Source: Filimonas effusa
GTDB lineage: Bacteria; Bacteroidota; Bacteroidia; Chitinophagales; Chitinophagaceae
Assembly: GCF_004118675.1 (NCBI RefSeq)
Contig: NZ_SDHZ01000004.1
Span: 248,001-312,000 of the forward strand
Length of the DNA stretch: 64,000 nucleotides
Direction: 5' to 3'
The position numbers and the translations under genes are program-made. Below the pieces are notes generated by a model. That model worked only from the letters and a program-made list of their open reading frames with translations. It had not been told where the DNA came from and made no database searches. Positions 33,955-44,500 of the stretch are shown here, piece by piece. How positions within the stretch are numbered: the first letter of the stretch is position 1; each line of letters opens with the position of its first letter.

Positions 33955-33962
33955 TACGTTTG
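33955..33962 (+). promoter_or_regulatory. -7 box (TACGTTTG) of fabD
   Basis: TACGTTTG fits TAnnTTTG, 17 bp before the fabD ATG; -33 not evident. fabD is probably transcribed separately from folE. Confidence 0.45.
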
Positions 33963-33979
33963 CACAAAGTAAACAGAGT

Positions 33980-34873
33980 ATGAGTAAACACGCCTTTGTA
34001 TTCCCCGGCCAGGGAAGCCAGTTTTCCGGCATGGGAAAGAATTTATATGAGTCGAATGCTACAGCCAAAGCAATGTTTGAGCAGGCCAACGACATCCTCG
34101 GTTTTCGCATCAGCGATATCATGTTCGAAGGTACCGACGAAGCATTGAAACAAACCAATGTTACACAGCCCGCAGTATTCCTGCATTCCGTTATAGCTTA
34201 TCAAACCATCGAAGGAGCAACCCCCGATATGGTTGCCGGTCACTCACTCGGTGAGTTCTCAGCCCTGGTAGCCAACAAAGCGCTTTCTTTTGAAGATGCA
34301 TTACGCCTCGTAAGCATCCGTGCACAGGCCATGCAAAAAGCCTGCGAACTCCACCCTTCCACAATGGCGGCAGTACTGGCATTGGATGACGCAAAAGTAG
34401 AAGCCATCTGCGCCGCCATCACCGAAGAAACAGGTGAAGTGGTAGTAGCGGCTAACTATAACTGTCCCGGTCAGCTCGTGATCAGCGGCAGCATCAAAGG
34501 AATTGAAATAGCCTGCGAGCGTATGAAAGCTGCTGGCGCCAAACGTGCGTTGGTATTGCCTGTAGGTGGTGCTTTCCACTCTCCGCTCATGGCTCCCGCC
34601 CGCGAAGAACTGGCTGCTGCCATCGAATCAACAACATTCAACACACCTATCTGTCCCGTGTATCAGAACGTAGTGGCAACAGCTGTAAGCGATGCCGCTA
34701 CTATCCGTCAGAACCTGATAGCCCAGCTTACCGGCGCCGTTAGATGGACGCAAAGTGTTCAGGCCATGGTAACCGATGGCGCTACTGAATTCACGGAAGT
34801 AGGCCCAGGTAAAGTATTACAGGGCCTGGTAGCTAAAATCGAAAAGACCGCCATAACAAACGGCGTAAACTAG
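33980..34873 (+). CDS. fabD: Malonyl-CoA:ACP transacylase
   Basis: 297 residues. 'FPGQGSQFSGMGK' start, nucleophile S89 in 'VAGHSLGEFSALV', Arg in 'RAQAMQKA' and H200 in 'GGAFHSPLM'. It loads malonyl onto acyl carrier protein for fatty-acid synthesis. The other initiation enzyme, fabH, lies 2 kb away on the opposite strand, beyond the decayed hip locus. A long hairpin follows. Confidence 0.97.
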   Translation: MSKHAFVFPGQGSQFSGMGKNLYESNATAKAMFEQANDILGFRISDIMFEGTDEALKQTNVTQPAVFLHSVIAYQTIEGATPDMVAGHSLGEFSALVANKALSFEDALRLVSIRAQAMQKACELHPSTMAAVLALDDAKVEAICAAITEETGEVVVAANYNCPGQLVISGSIKGIEIACERMKAAGAKRALVLPVGGAFHSPLMAPAREELAAAIESTTFNTPICPVYQNVVATAVSDAATIRQNLIAQLTGAVRWTQSVQAMVTDGATEFTEVGPGKVLQGLVAKIEKTAITNGVN

Positions 34874-34894
34874 ACAAAGGTTTTTGCCAACTAT

Positions 34895-34940
34895 ATACAA
34901 CAGCAGCTATGATAAGTCTTATTCATAGCTGCTGTTGTAT
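34895..34940. terminator. 18-bp perfect stem-loop downstream of fabD
   Basis: ATACAACAGCAGCTATGA (34895-34912) pairs perfectly with its complement at 34923-34940 around a 10-nt loop. No T-run follows on the plus strand. It abuts the truncated hipT remnant on the minus strand and probably terminates fabD transcription; it may also mark the deletion end of that locus. Confidence 0.6.
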
Positions 34941-34972
34941 AGTAGAAAGCGGAGGTTTCCTTTATTCTTAAC

Positions 34973-35040
34973 TCAATCTCGTGACCTTATCTCCGGTAAT
35001 TCAGAAGTACCAAAGAATCTTTTGCAGCACAGTTATCCAT
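34973..35040 (-). pseudogene. hipT stub (HipA-family kinase N-terminal remnant)
   Basis: The ATG (35040-35038) overlaps the hipS stop (ATGGATAA), as in intact HipA-family operons. In the start frame only 'MDNCAAKDSLVLLNYRR' is read. In a shifted frame from 35032 the sequence 'CCKRFFGTSELPEI' appears, close to the 'CSKKFFGT..PPEL' block near the start of Bacteroidota HipA-type kinases as I remember it, and it stops about 20 codons in. The rest of the kinase (about 300 codons) is absent; the fabD hairpin follows. Confidence 0.65.
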
Positions 35041-35358
35041 TTTCCTCCTCCTCTTCAATAGGCCATACAGTAACAGCTCCTATAGTATCTCTGCATAGTG
35101 TAAGTAGTAATTCAAAACGATCTGTTCCTTTTATATGCCAGTGTTGGGTAGCTATATTCAGTAGCCATCCCTCAGGTATTAAGCCATCAAAAAAAGAGAA
35201 CAGTATGTGGCTGTAGTGCGGATGTTTGCTTAATGGAAGTGTTTGGCTAACTGGCAAAGCATTTCCACTATTCAGATAGTCGGAAGTGTAGGTGAATCTA
35301 TAACCGCTATCGTGCCAGCAATACTATTACCGTATATGACTTTTGCTTTAGTTGCCAT
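35033..35358 (-). pseudogene. hipS / HipA N-subdomain gene with a frameshift
   Basis: The start at 35358 lies inside the end of hipB. Frame one reads 'MATKAKVIYGNSIAGTIAVI' and then runs into a stop at 35272. From about 35296 the other frame reads 'FTYTSDYLNSGNALPVSQTL' and continues through 'LPLSKHPHYSHILFSFFDGL' and 'IPEGWLL' to its stop at 35033. Joined, this is a HipA N-terminal (couple_hipA) domain of about 108 residues. One base appears missing near 35297. The 'FDGLIPEGWLL' block is the family signature. Single-base loss by sequencing error is possible, but the missing hipT supports real decay. Confidence 0.8.
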
Positions 35359-35560
35359 GATCTGGTTCTTTATCAGTTACACCAACCTGTTTGCCAAACA
35401 TATTCAGTACCGCATTCACTTTGTCCAGCTGTACTGTCGTTTTTCCTCTTTCCAGCTCACGTAAAAATCGAAGGCCTACGCCTGCTTTGAATGCCAGGTC
35501 TTCTTGAGTGAGTCTGTGCTTTTTACGCGACTCTTTTATAAAGTGTATTATGGAATTCAT
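35348..35560 (-). CDS. HipB-like antitoxin, XRE-family DNA-binding protein
   Basis: 70 residues from 'MNSIIHFIKESRKKHRLTQE'. A longer frame starting at 35650 would be translated through the three palindromes and is rejected. The helix-turn-helix (about 12-60) reads 'LTQEDLAFKAGVGLRFLREL' and 'ERGKTTVQLDKVNAVLNMFG'. The frame is intact, while hipS and hipT beside it are broken. It probably still represses its own promoter through the upstream operators. An orphan antitoxin may be kept as a regulator or may be on its way to loss. Confidence 0.88.
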   Translation of the reverse strand: MNSIIHFIKESRKKHRLTQEDLAFKAGVGLRFLRELERGKTTVQLDKVNAVLNMFGKQVGVTDKEPDHGN

Positions 35561-35564
35561 ATAG

Positions 35565-35580
35565 GTACCCTTTCGGGTAC
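35565..35580. promoter_or_regulatory. hip operator O1
   Basis: GTACCC-TTTC-GGGTAC, perfect 6-bp arms around 4 bp. It ends 5 bp upstream of the hipB start codon (gene on minus strand). Arms match O2 and O3, consensus RYACCC-N4-GGGTAY, analogous to HipB operators of E. coli, which are palindromes with GG/CC-containing arms. Confidence 0.8.
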
Positions 35581-35605
35581 AATTTAGAAGTGTTTTTTCG
35601 TTTTT

Positions 35606-35621
35606 ATACCCGTAAGGGTAT
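35606..35621. promoter_or_regulatory. hip operator O2
   Basis: ATACCC-GTAA-GGGTAT, perfect arms. Its start is 41 bp from that of O1 and 27 bp from that of O3. Confidence 0.8.
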
Positions 35622-35632
35622 TGTTTTGTTTT

Positions 35633-35648
35633 ATACCCGAAAGGGTGC
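35633..35648. promoter_or_regulatory. hip operator O3
   Basis: ATACCC-GAAA-GGGTGC, one arm imperfect at the outer positions. It ends 12 bp before the GNAT gene's 3' end. Confidence 0.7.
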
Positions 35649-35659
35649 ATTTGCCTCTT

Positions 35660-36172
35660 TTATTCAATCTCCACCGTACAATTAATCCATTCCGGATCAA
35701 AGCTGGCATTGAGTTTTTTGTAGAAGTTAATAGCAGGCGTGTTCCAGTCGAGTACCTGCCAGGTTAAGGCAGGCAGGTTCTTCCGACGCGCCTCCATGAA
35801 AAGATGATCGAATAAGAGCCCTCCAATACCCTTTCCACGCCAGGCTTCAGTAACGATAAGGTCTTCCAGGAACATACGCTGGCCTTTCCAGGTGCTATAC
35901 CGGATATAATAAAGCGCAAAACCAGCTATAAATGGTTTGCCATCTACCTGCACTTCCGCTACCAGTGCCCACCAAACGGGATTGGGGCCAAACCCGCTTT
36001 CAACAAAATGATCCATGGAAACAGTTACCTCTTGCGGAGCTTTTTCATAGTCTGCTAATTCCTGCACTAGTTCCAGCAGGCGTATACAGTCGTCCTTTTG
36101 AGCGGAACGTATAATTACTCCTGTATCAGATGCTTTATGAATGGGTTGATTACCGGCGTGCATATTATTCAT
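35660..36172 (-). CDS. GNAT-family N-acetyltransferase (SSAT-like)
   Basis: 170 residues. After about 18 flexible residues the GNAT fold starts at 'GVIIRSAQKDDCIRLLELVQ'. The acetyl-CoA loop is 'VTEAWRGKGIGGLLFDHL' (R/QxxGxG/A as RGKGIG), preceded by 'GQRMFLEDLIV' and followed by 'LDWNTPAINFYKKLNA'. The 'MFLEDL' and 'W.VLDWN..AI.FY' blocks are those of the diamine/spermidine or thialysine acetyltransferase subgroup. Substrate not proven. It stands just downstream of the hip operators. Confidence 0.88.
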   Translation of the reverse strand: MNNMHAGNQPIHKASDTGVIIRSAQKDDCIRLLELVQELADYEKAPQEVTVSMDHFVESGFGPNPVWWALVAEVQVDGKPFIAGFALYYIRYSTWKGQRMFLEDLIVTEAWRGKGIGGLLFDHLFMEARRKNLPALTWQVLDWNTPAINFYKKLNASFDPEWINCTVEIE

Positions 36173-36231
36173 CAGGGCAAGGTACGGTAATATTTTTGCC
36201 TGCCTTATTGCTTACCTGCTAACTGGCCGGG

Positions 36232-36672
36232 TTATTCCGCCAATGTCCAGGTAGAAGATCTTCCAAGCAGGGAAAACCCGCAGATGAAACCTTTAAGCTT
36301 TATCTCTTTTCCGTTGAGTGTAAGTTTGCCACAGTAGGTTTTACCGCTGTTGGGATCGTAAACGGTGCCGCCTTCATAAACATTTGCATCATCCTTGCTT
36401 TTAGAAAAGCCTTTCAGGATCAAAGCATTCAACAACGGCTGGGTACGCAGTTTTTCGTTCGTGTTTTTGATATCGGTCCTGGGTTTGCCGCTATCGTCAT
36501 TGGGCTTTTGCAGCCACACGATCTTACCGTAAAATTTACCATCGGTGGCTTTGTAAACCTGGATCTTGGATGTTTTCTCGGCATTATACCAGGTGCGCTC
36601 GATATTGTCCTTTTGCGCCCAGGCGCCTAAAGTGCAGAATAAGGCCAGTAAAAGAAAGAAAATCTTTTGCAT
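36232..36672 (-). CDS. DUF2147 secreted protein
   Basis: 146 residues from the ATG at 36672 (a TTG three codons earlier is less likely). The signal peptide 'MQKIFFLLLALFCTLGAWAQ' is followed by the DUF2147 core: 'IERTWYNAEKTSKIQVYKAT', 'GKFYGKIVWL', 'GTVYDPNSGKTYCGKLTLNG' and 'LKGFICGFSLLGRSSTW'. Members are small, calycin-like periplasmic or secreted proteins of unknown function. It lies just downstream of fabH on the same strand (33-bp gap) and may be cotranscribed. Confidence 0.88.
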   Translation of the reverse strand: MQKIFFLLLALFCTLGAWAQKDNIERTWYNAEKTSKIQVYKATDGKFYGKIVWLQKPNDDSGKPRTDIKNTNEKLRTQPLLNALILKGFSKSKDDANVYEGGTVYDPNSGKTYCGKLTLNGKEIKLKGFICGFSLLGRSSTWTLAE

Positions 36673-36705
36673 AATTGACAAGCTTTACTGTAAGATAACC
36701 TTTTT

Positions 36706-37704
36706 CTACTTTCCATCATACCCCCACTTCACCCAGCAGGAGCCCCATGTGAAGCCGCCGCCGAAAGCTGCGAGAATGATATTATCGCCTTTTTTGAGTT
36801 GTTTTTCCCATTCCCAGAGGCAAAGCGGTATGGTTGCCGCCGTAGTATTGCCAAAGCGGTGAATATTGATCATCACCTTTTCCTTGGGAAGACCCATACG
36901 GTTGGCAGTAGCATCAATGATACGAAGGTTAGCCTGGTGAGGTGCCAGCCATGCAATATCATCGGCGGTGAGGTTGTTACGCTCCATTATCTGGGCGGCA
37001 ACATCGGCCATGCCTGTTACTGCAAATTTGAACACCGTTTTACCTTCCTGGTAAGCAAAGTGCTCGCGGGCGGTAACAGTATCTATGCTGGCGGGTTTCA
37101 GAGAGCCGCCGGCTTTCATATGCAGGAATTCACGGCCGCTGCCGTCGCTTTTCAGGATAGCGTCACGAAGACCATATCCCTCCGTACCAGGCTCCAGCAG
37201 GATGGCGCCCGCACCATCACCAAAGATGATACAGGTATTACGATCAGTGTAGTCAATAATGGAACTCATCTTATCTACACCCACCACTATCACTTTCTTA
37301 TAACGGCCACTTTCAATGAAAGAAGCGCCGGTGGTAAGAGCAAAGAGAAAACCGGAACACGCAGCGCTAAGGTCAAAGCCCCAGGCATTGGTGGCGCCTA
37401 ATTTATCGGCTACAATATTGGCGGTAGCAGGAAACACCATATCCGGGGTCACCGTAGCGCAAATAATGCAATCGATATCTTTAGGGTCGAGATTTTTCTT
37501 GCGCAGGATCTCCTGGATAGCAGGCACGGCCATATCACTGCTGGCTTTTCCTTCTCCTTTCAGAATCCTTCTTTCTTCAATTCCCGTCCTGGTCTTGATC
37601 CATTCATCATTGGTATCCACCATTTTTTCCAATTCCTGGTTGGTGAGTCTGTATTCAGGAACAAAACCGCCAACTGATGTTATGGCTGCGTGTATTTTGG
37701 TCAT
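36706..37704 (-). CDS. fabH: Beta-ketoacyl-ACP synthase III
   Basis: 332 residues with the Cys-His-Asn triad: C116 in '[13 protein letters not shown]', His in '[12 protein letters not shown]' and Asn in '[12 protein letters not shown]'. It condenses acyl-CoA with malonyl-ACP to start fatty-acid chains, so branched-chain starters are likely in this phylum. The partner genes plsX and rpmF, frequent neighbours of fabH, are not here. Confidence 0.95.
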   Translation of the reverse strand: MTKIHAAITSVGGFVPEYRLTNQELEKMVDTNDEWIKTRTGIEERRILKGEGKASSDMAVPAIQEILRKKNLDPKDIDCIICATVTPDMVFPATANIVADKLGATNAWGFDLSAACSGFLFALTTGASFIESGRYKKVIVVGVDKMSSIIDYTDRNTCIIFGDGAGAILLEPGTEGYGLRDAILKSDGSGREFLHMKAGGSLKPASIDTVTAREHFAYQEGKTVFKFAVTGMADVAAQIMERNNLTADDIAWLAPHQANLRIIDATANRMGLPKEKVMINIHRFGNTTAATIPLCLWEWEKQLKKGDNIILAAFGGGFTWGSCWVKWGYDGK

Positions 37705-37865
37705 GCTTGTGCTATTCGAAATTAAAAGTTGCCAAAGGTATTGACATTTTCCCTAAAACCGGAGTTACAATTTAAGGGAGTGGGTCGGATTAAATTTTCA
37801 TAAACCTGTGTTAATAAAAAGTGCGGGATTACGCCGAATACTATATTTTTGATGTAATACCGGAT

Positions 37866-38462
37866 ATGATAGCATTTGTAAGAGGCCTCTTTGTAAATAA
37901 AACACCCGCACAGGTGATCGTTGACGTAAACGGAGTAGGTTACGACCTGCATATTAGCCTGAATACCTATTCGGCTATTGCTAATATGGAAAAGGGACAG
38001 CTGCTTACTTACCTGCACATTACAGAAAACGGCCAAACGCTTTATGGTTTTTATGAGCAGTTGGAAAAAGAACTCTTCCTGCAATTGATAAGTGTATCAG
38101 GTGTTGGGGCTTCAACCGCCAGAATGATGCTGTCGGGGATGAAACCGGATGAAATTGTTAGGGCCATCGTACAGGGAAACGCTAAACAACTGGAAGGAAT
38201 TAAAGGAATTGGTAAAAAAACGGCAGAAAGGCTTATCCTGGAATTACGCGACAAAATGAACAAACAGTCGCTTGAAACAACGCTGCTACCCGGTATCACA
38301 CCACAGCATTCCATTGAAAACGACGCTGTGAACGCCTTGGTAAGCCTCGGTATTGCACGGCCAATGGCTGAACAGGCATTGAAAAAAGCCCTGAAATCCC
38401 ATCCGCTATCGGAAACCACCAGCTTGGAAGAGCTGATCAAATTGGCCTTAAAAAATATATAA
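37866..38462 (+). CDS. ruvA: Holliday junction branch migration protein RuvA
   Basis: 198 residues from 'MIAFVRGLFVNKTPAQVIVD' (an upstream in-frame start at 37821 adds non-homologous residues). Domain I OB-fold, domain II with helix-hairpin-helix motifs 'LISVSGVGASTARMMLSGM' and 'LEGIKGIGKKTAERLILEL', and the C-terminal RuvB-binding domain (~150-198) are complete. It targets RuvB to junctions. sprA follows 44 bp later, a neighbourhood also seen in other Bacteroidota. Confidence 0.96.
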   Translation: MIAFVRGLFVNKTPAQVIVDVNGVGYDLHISLNTYSAIANMEKGQLLTYLHITENGQTLYGFYEQLEKELFLQLISVSGVGASTARMMLSGMKPDEIVRAIVQGNAKQLEGIKGIGKKTAERLILELRDKMNKQSLETTLLPGITPQHSIENDAVNALVSLGIARPMAEQALKKALKSHPLSETTSLEELIKLALKNI

Positions 38463-38506
38463 GCCTATCGCAAAAACTTCTACTTAACCAGAGCTGAAAC
38501 GGAAAA

Positions 38507-41500
38507 TTGACCAACCATAACTACTCTCTCTTACGTTATTGCATTTCGATAACGGTCATGTGCTTGCTGTGCATGGGTAATGCCTATAGCCAGCAGTCAG
38601 ATTCGCTGCGCTTTCCGCTTCAGGACAGAAGAGGCGACCCATTTACCGCAGGTAAAACCAACCCCTTCGATATAAAAGACTCCGCCTACGTAAAACGTTC
38701 GGTAGAATACGATCCCAAAACAAAACAATATTATATCGTTGAGAAAATAGGCAACTCCTATTATCGCAAACCAACCTATCTCACTTACGAAGAATTCTGG
38801 CGCATCCGCCACCAGCAGGCCGAATCAGAATACTTCAGTCAGCGCGCACAAACTTTATTCGATCTCAATAAAAAGGTGAAACGCCCACCCATGCAACTAT
38901 ACCCTAAACTGTTCGACCGCATTTTTGGTGTCGACAGCGGTGGCCTCAAGGTAAACATCAGGCCACAGGGTAACGTCGACCTTTTATTGGGATACCAGGG
39001 ACAATCTATCAACAACCCTACACTGCCGGAAAGGGCACGTAAAACAGGTGGCTTCGATTTCGATATGAACGCCAACCTGAACGTGATGGGTAACATAGGT
39101 AACAAGCTGAAACTACCTATCAACTACAATACCCTTGCCAACTTCGACTTCGAAAACCAGATCAAGCTCGATTATAAGGGAATGGACGATGAAATTATCC
39201 GCTCTATTGAGGCCGGTAACATCTCATTCCAGACAAAAGGCACACTCATGTCAAGCGTGCAAAGCCTGTTTGGTATTAAAACGCAGTTGCAATTCGGCAG
39301 GTTAGGTATTACTACTGCACTCGCCAACAACCGCTCTCAGAAGCAGTCACTGGGTTTACAGGGAGGAGGTATAAGACAAAACCTGAACAAGAAGCTCGAT
39401 GATTATGAAGAAAACAAACACTTCCTGTTAGGTCAGTACTTCCGCACCAACTATAATAAAACCATGAGCAACCTGCCCATCGTTACCAGCCAGGTGCAGA
39501 TCCTGAGAATGGAAGTTTGGGTAACCAACAGAACAGGAAGCACTACCGATACGCGTTATGTAGCCGGTCTCATGGATCTGGGCGAAAACGCTCCCTATAA
39601 TAATAATATCAACTCATTAACGCAGAATACACTGCCACAGAACGGCGCAAACGACCTTTATTCTTTCCTCGTTGGTAACCAGTCAAACCGTAACCCCAAC
39701 CTCGTAAGCAGCCTGCTGCAGGCAAAAGGCCTGCGACCCGTAACTGATTTCGAAAAAACATTTGCACGTAAACTTAACAGCAGCGAATATTATTTCAACC
39801 CCCAGGCAGGTTTCCTCTCATTGAACCAGCAGCTGCAATCCGACCAGGTACTGGGCGTGGCTTATCAATACACTTATAACGGTCGTGTATACCAGGTGGG
39901 TGAATTTTCACAGGATGTGGCGGTCGACTCTACACAGGGCGTTCAGAAGGTATTGTTCCTGAAATTGTTAAAAGCAACTTCACAGCGCGTGAACCTGCCT
40001 ATATGGGGACTGATGATGAAGAACGTTTACTCGCTGGATGTTACAGGTTTACAACAGGCCGATTTTAAACTGAACGTCCTATACCAGGAACCCAGCGGTG
40101 GTTACAAACGTTTCCTGCCCGAAAGTGCCCCTAATGTAGAAGGCCGCCCGTTGCTCAGTATACTTAACCTCGACCGGTTGAATTCTACCAACGCACCAAT
40201 GCCCGATGGGGTGTATGACTATGTAGAAGGCTTTACAGTATTATCACAACAGGGTAAGATCATCTTCCCTGTACTGGAACCCTTTGGGCGCGACCTCGAT
40301 ACACTCGCTTTTGCCGGCCAGCCGCAGGAACTGAAGAATAAATATGTCTTCTACCAGTTGTACGATTCTATTAAGGCCATCGCACAAACCTATGCCAACG
40401 TGAACCGGTATGTGGCCCAAGGCTCTGCCAAGGGCAGCGCCTCCTCCGATATTTATCTGGGAGCGTTTAACGTTCCGCAGGGATCAGTGAAAGTAACGGC
40501 AGGCGGCCAGGTCCTCCGCGAGAACGTAGACTATATCATAGATTATAACCAGGGATCGGTAAGGGTTATCAACCAGGCGATCATTAATTCAGGCGTAGGC
40601 GTGAATGTGGAATTTGAAAACAACGCATCTTTCGGATTACAGCAGCGGAGTTTCATGGGACTGCGGTTAGACTATGCCTTAAATAAAAAACTTTCTTTGG
40701 GAGCTACCTATGAAAAGTTAAGCGAACGCCCCTTCTTTACAAAAGTAAACTACGGTGAGGATCCTATCAATAACAGTATGTACGGCATCGACTTTAACTA
40801 CCGGTCAGAAGCGCCCGGACTTACCAGGTTATTGAATAAGCTGCCTTTTTATAATACTACAGCCATGAGTGCCATCAATGCTTATGGCGAAGCGGCAGTA
40901 TTGAAACCCGGACATGCCGCACAAATAGGTACAGGACAGGAAGGCGCTGTTTATATCGATGATTTTGAAGGATCAACAAGTAATATCGATATCCGTTTCC
41001 CCACCACCTCATGGGTAATGGCATCCACTCCATCAGGCAATGGATTGTTTCCTGAAGCATCGCTGAACGATTCAGTTGATTACGGCAAAAACAGGGCTAA
41101 ACTTGCCTGGTATAATATTGAACCTATTTTACAGGATCGTACCAACATCAATAACCCTTTACGGTCAAATCCTACTGCCCTGAGCGACCCGCGTGTGCGT
41201 GCGGTTTATACAAACGAATTGTTCCCGCAGCGTACTACCAATATCACCGACGTACAAACCACTACGTTCGACCTGGCTTACTATCCAACGGAAAAAGGCC
41301 CTTATAACTTTAGCGCTAATCCCGCCGATGTAAACTCGGAAGGTAAATTACTGAACCCGCGTAACCGCTGGGGTGGTATCATGCGTAGTGTTGATCAAAC
41401 CGACTTTGAAACCAGTAACATTGGTTTCGTTGAGTTCTGGGTACAGGATCCGTTCATAACCAACCCTTCCAGTACCGGTGGTAAAATGTTCCTTAACCTC

Positions 41501-44500
41501 GGTGATATCAGCGAAGACGTATTGAAGGACGGACGCCGCTTTTATGAAAACGGCCTTAGCACACCATCCCAGTCTGCAGTAGTAGATAGCACTACCACCT
41601 GGGGTAAAACGCCTATCAACCCCATACAGGTAACACAGGCGTTTAGTAATGACCCTAACGACAGAACTTTCCAGGACGTAGGTTTCGATGGTCTTGACGA
41701 TGAAGGCGAGCGGCGCAAACGTTCTAAGTATATTAATGATCTTGCTGTAAACTTTACCACTGCATCCACCATCTATCGCAATGCATTGATCGATCCCTCA
41801 AGCGACAACTATAAATGGTATCGCGATGAAACTTATGATGCCTCAGGAACAGGCATCCTTGGCAGGTATAAGCAATTCAACAATCCACAGGGCAACTCTC
41901 CCGTAGCGAATAATAATTCACAGTTTTCACCGGCGGCTACCCTGTATCCCGATAACGAAGATCTGAACAGGGATAATACACTGAATGAAAATGAAGACTA
42001 TTATGAATACGAAATAGATGTCAAACCTGGAATGGACGTTGGCGTAACCAAGTATATCACCGACAAACGTGTTATCACTCCCAAATTGGCCGATGGTACT
42101 ACACGCGCCGAAAACTGGTATCTGTTCCGCGTGCCTGTAAGTGATTATACCCGTAAAATTGGTAGCATACCCGACTTTAAATCCATCCGTTTCTTAAGGA
42201 TGTACCTTACCGGCTTCGAAGACTCCGTAGTATTACGTTTCGCCAAACTGGACCTCGTGCGTAACCAGTGGCGTATTTTTGCTTACGATCTCGATACCAC
42301 CGGTTCTTATCGCCCCGTGCCTAATAGCACTACTACGGTCTTTGATGTACTTGCTGTGAACCTCGAAGAAAACAGCAGCCGTCAGCCCGTGCCTTATCGT
42401 ATTCCCCCGGGCATTGAGCGCGTGCAGATGCTCAGTAACAACGGTGTTAACCTGTTACAGAACGAGCAGTCCATGAGTTTAAAGGTGCGTAATCTGGTTA
42501 ACGGCGATTCCCGTTCTGTATTTAAGACCATGAACCTCGATATGCGCCAGTACGGCCGTATGTCAATGTTCATCCATGCAGAATCGGTCATAGGACAAAC
42601 CCCGGTGATCAATAAAGAACTGAATGCCGTTATCCGTATCGGGCAGGACTTCCTGAACAACTATTATGAAATAAGGGTCCCGCTGCAGATAACGCCACCA
42701 TCGGTAGCTGCAACCGCCGAAGATGTATGGCCCACTGCCAATAACCTCGACTTTAGCCTGCAGGAACTCGTGAAACTCAAACTCCGCCGTAACAACAGCG
42801 GTGCTATGGTGAATGCAATCTACCGCGAACAGATAGGCGATAAAACCTTCTCTGTATTAGGGAATCCTAACCTTGCAGAGGTGAACGCATTCCTGGTGGG
42901 CGTTGAAAATGCCAATGATAATAATACAGCGCCATTGAGTGCCGAAGTATGGTTCGATGAACTGCGCTTATCACAGATAGATGAAAAAGGCGGCTGGGCT
43001 GCATTGGGAAGAATAGATGTTCAACTGGCCGATCTCGGTACCATGTCTGTTTCTGCAAATACTTATTCTACAGGCTGGGGAAGCATTGAACAGAAAACAA
43101 ATGAACGTGCCCGCGAAAGCATGATGCAGTTTGATGCAGCTATACAGATCGATGCAGGTAAACTCTTGCCGCAAAAAGCAGGTATTACCATTCCGGTATA
43201 TGCCAGCATTAACAGAACTGTGTTTACACCTGAATACGATCCTTATAACCTGGATGTAAAACTCAAGGATGTTCTAAATGCAGCCGATCCCAGTAAACGT
43301 GATTCCATAAAAAGTGTAGCACTCGACCAAACAATTATCAAAACGTTGAACTTTACAAACGTAAGATTTGGCGCCACAGGCAAGAAACCGAGATTATGGA
43401 GTATCAGCAATTTCGACTTTAGTTATTCCTATACTTTAACCGAGCATTCGAATCCGCTGATAACAAAGAACAATGTCGTTAAACACAGGGGCGGCTTCGG
43501 ATATACCTATAACGACAACCCTCACTTTATCGAACCGTTTAAACGGCTGATAAAAACAAAAAGCCGCTGGCTGGCTTTACTTACCGATTTCAATTTCAAT
43601 TTAACACCATCACTGCTCGGCTTCCGTGCCGACGTAAACAGGCAGTTCGGCATGTATATTCCCCGTATTGTAAATACTTACGATAACAAGGTAGAACGTG
43701 TCGACACTACTTATGATAAGTATTTTACCTTCGACAGGTATTATAATTTCCGTTGGGATCTGTCACGTTCTCTCAACCTCGATTTCAATGCGGTGAACAA
43801 TGCCTATATCGATGAACCGTTTGGAAGGCTCGATACCAAAGCAAAACGGGATACCGTTCGGAAGAATTTCATGAAGGGAGGCCGTAATACCTTGTACCAG
43901 CAAAAAGGTATCGTGAGTTATGCTTTCCCTTTAAATAAGTTTCCGCTGACAGACTGGATCAACGCACGTTACAGTTATTCTACCAACTATAACTGGATAG
44001 GAGCAAGCCTGCTGGCGAGAAACCTGGGTAATATTATTGAGAACGGCCAGCAGAATAACCTGAACGCAGAGTTCGATCTAACCCGTTTATATAGTAAGTC
44101 CAAATGGATCAGTTCGCTCGATATGCCGCGTAGTGCGGCGCCGCCGCCTGCTCCTGCACAACAGCCCGGAGCACGTACAGCCATACCAGACCCTATGGCT
44201 AATCTGCCCTCACGTGAAGAAGCGATCAAAGGACTCAAAGGACATAAAAAAAGACTGGCATTACGGAAATGGCGTCGTCAGCGCAGGGAAGCCAGGCGCG
44301 CCCAGAAACTGCTGAATGCGAATAGTATGGTTGAACCGCCGGGAGCGATCGTAAAAACCGGCGGCAAACTGGTGACGATGGTGAAAACGGTTTCGGTGAA
44401 CTACTCCGCAAACTTCAGTACGCGTGTGCCCGGTTATATGGATAGCACAAAGGCATTGGGACAAAACTGGAACAGCATGCAGCCCGGCCTGGACTTTGTA

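Noticed and set aside
34895-34940. Terminal inverted repeats of an insertion sequence
   Set aside because: The two arms are only 10 bp apart with no transposase between them and no target duplication; a hairpin explains them.
34935-35216. 93-codon plus-strand frame over the hip locus
   Set aside because: It is the complement of the hipS remnant, whose minus-strand sequence carries the family signature FDGLIPEGWLL.
35561-35650. 30-residue N-terminal extension of the HipB-like protein
   Set aside because: It would be translated across all three operator palindromes; the ATG at 35560 gives a normal 70-residue antitoxin.
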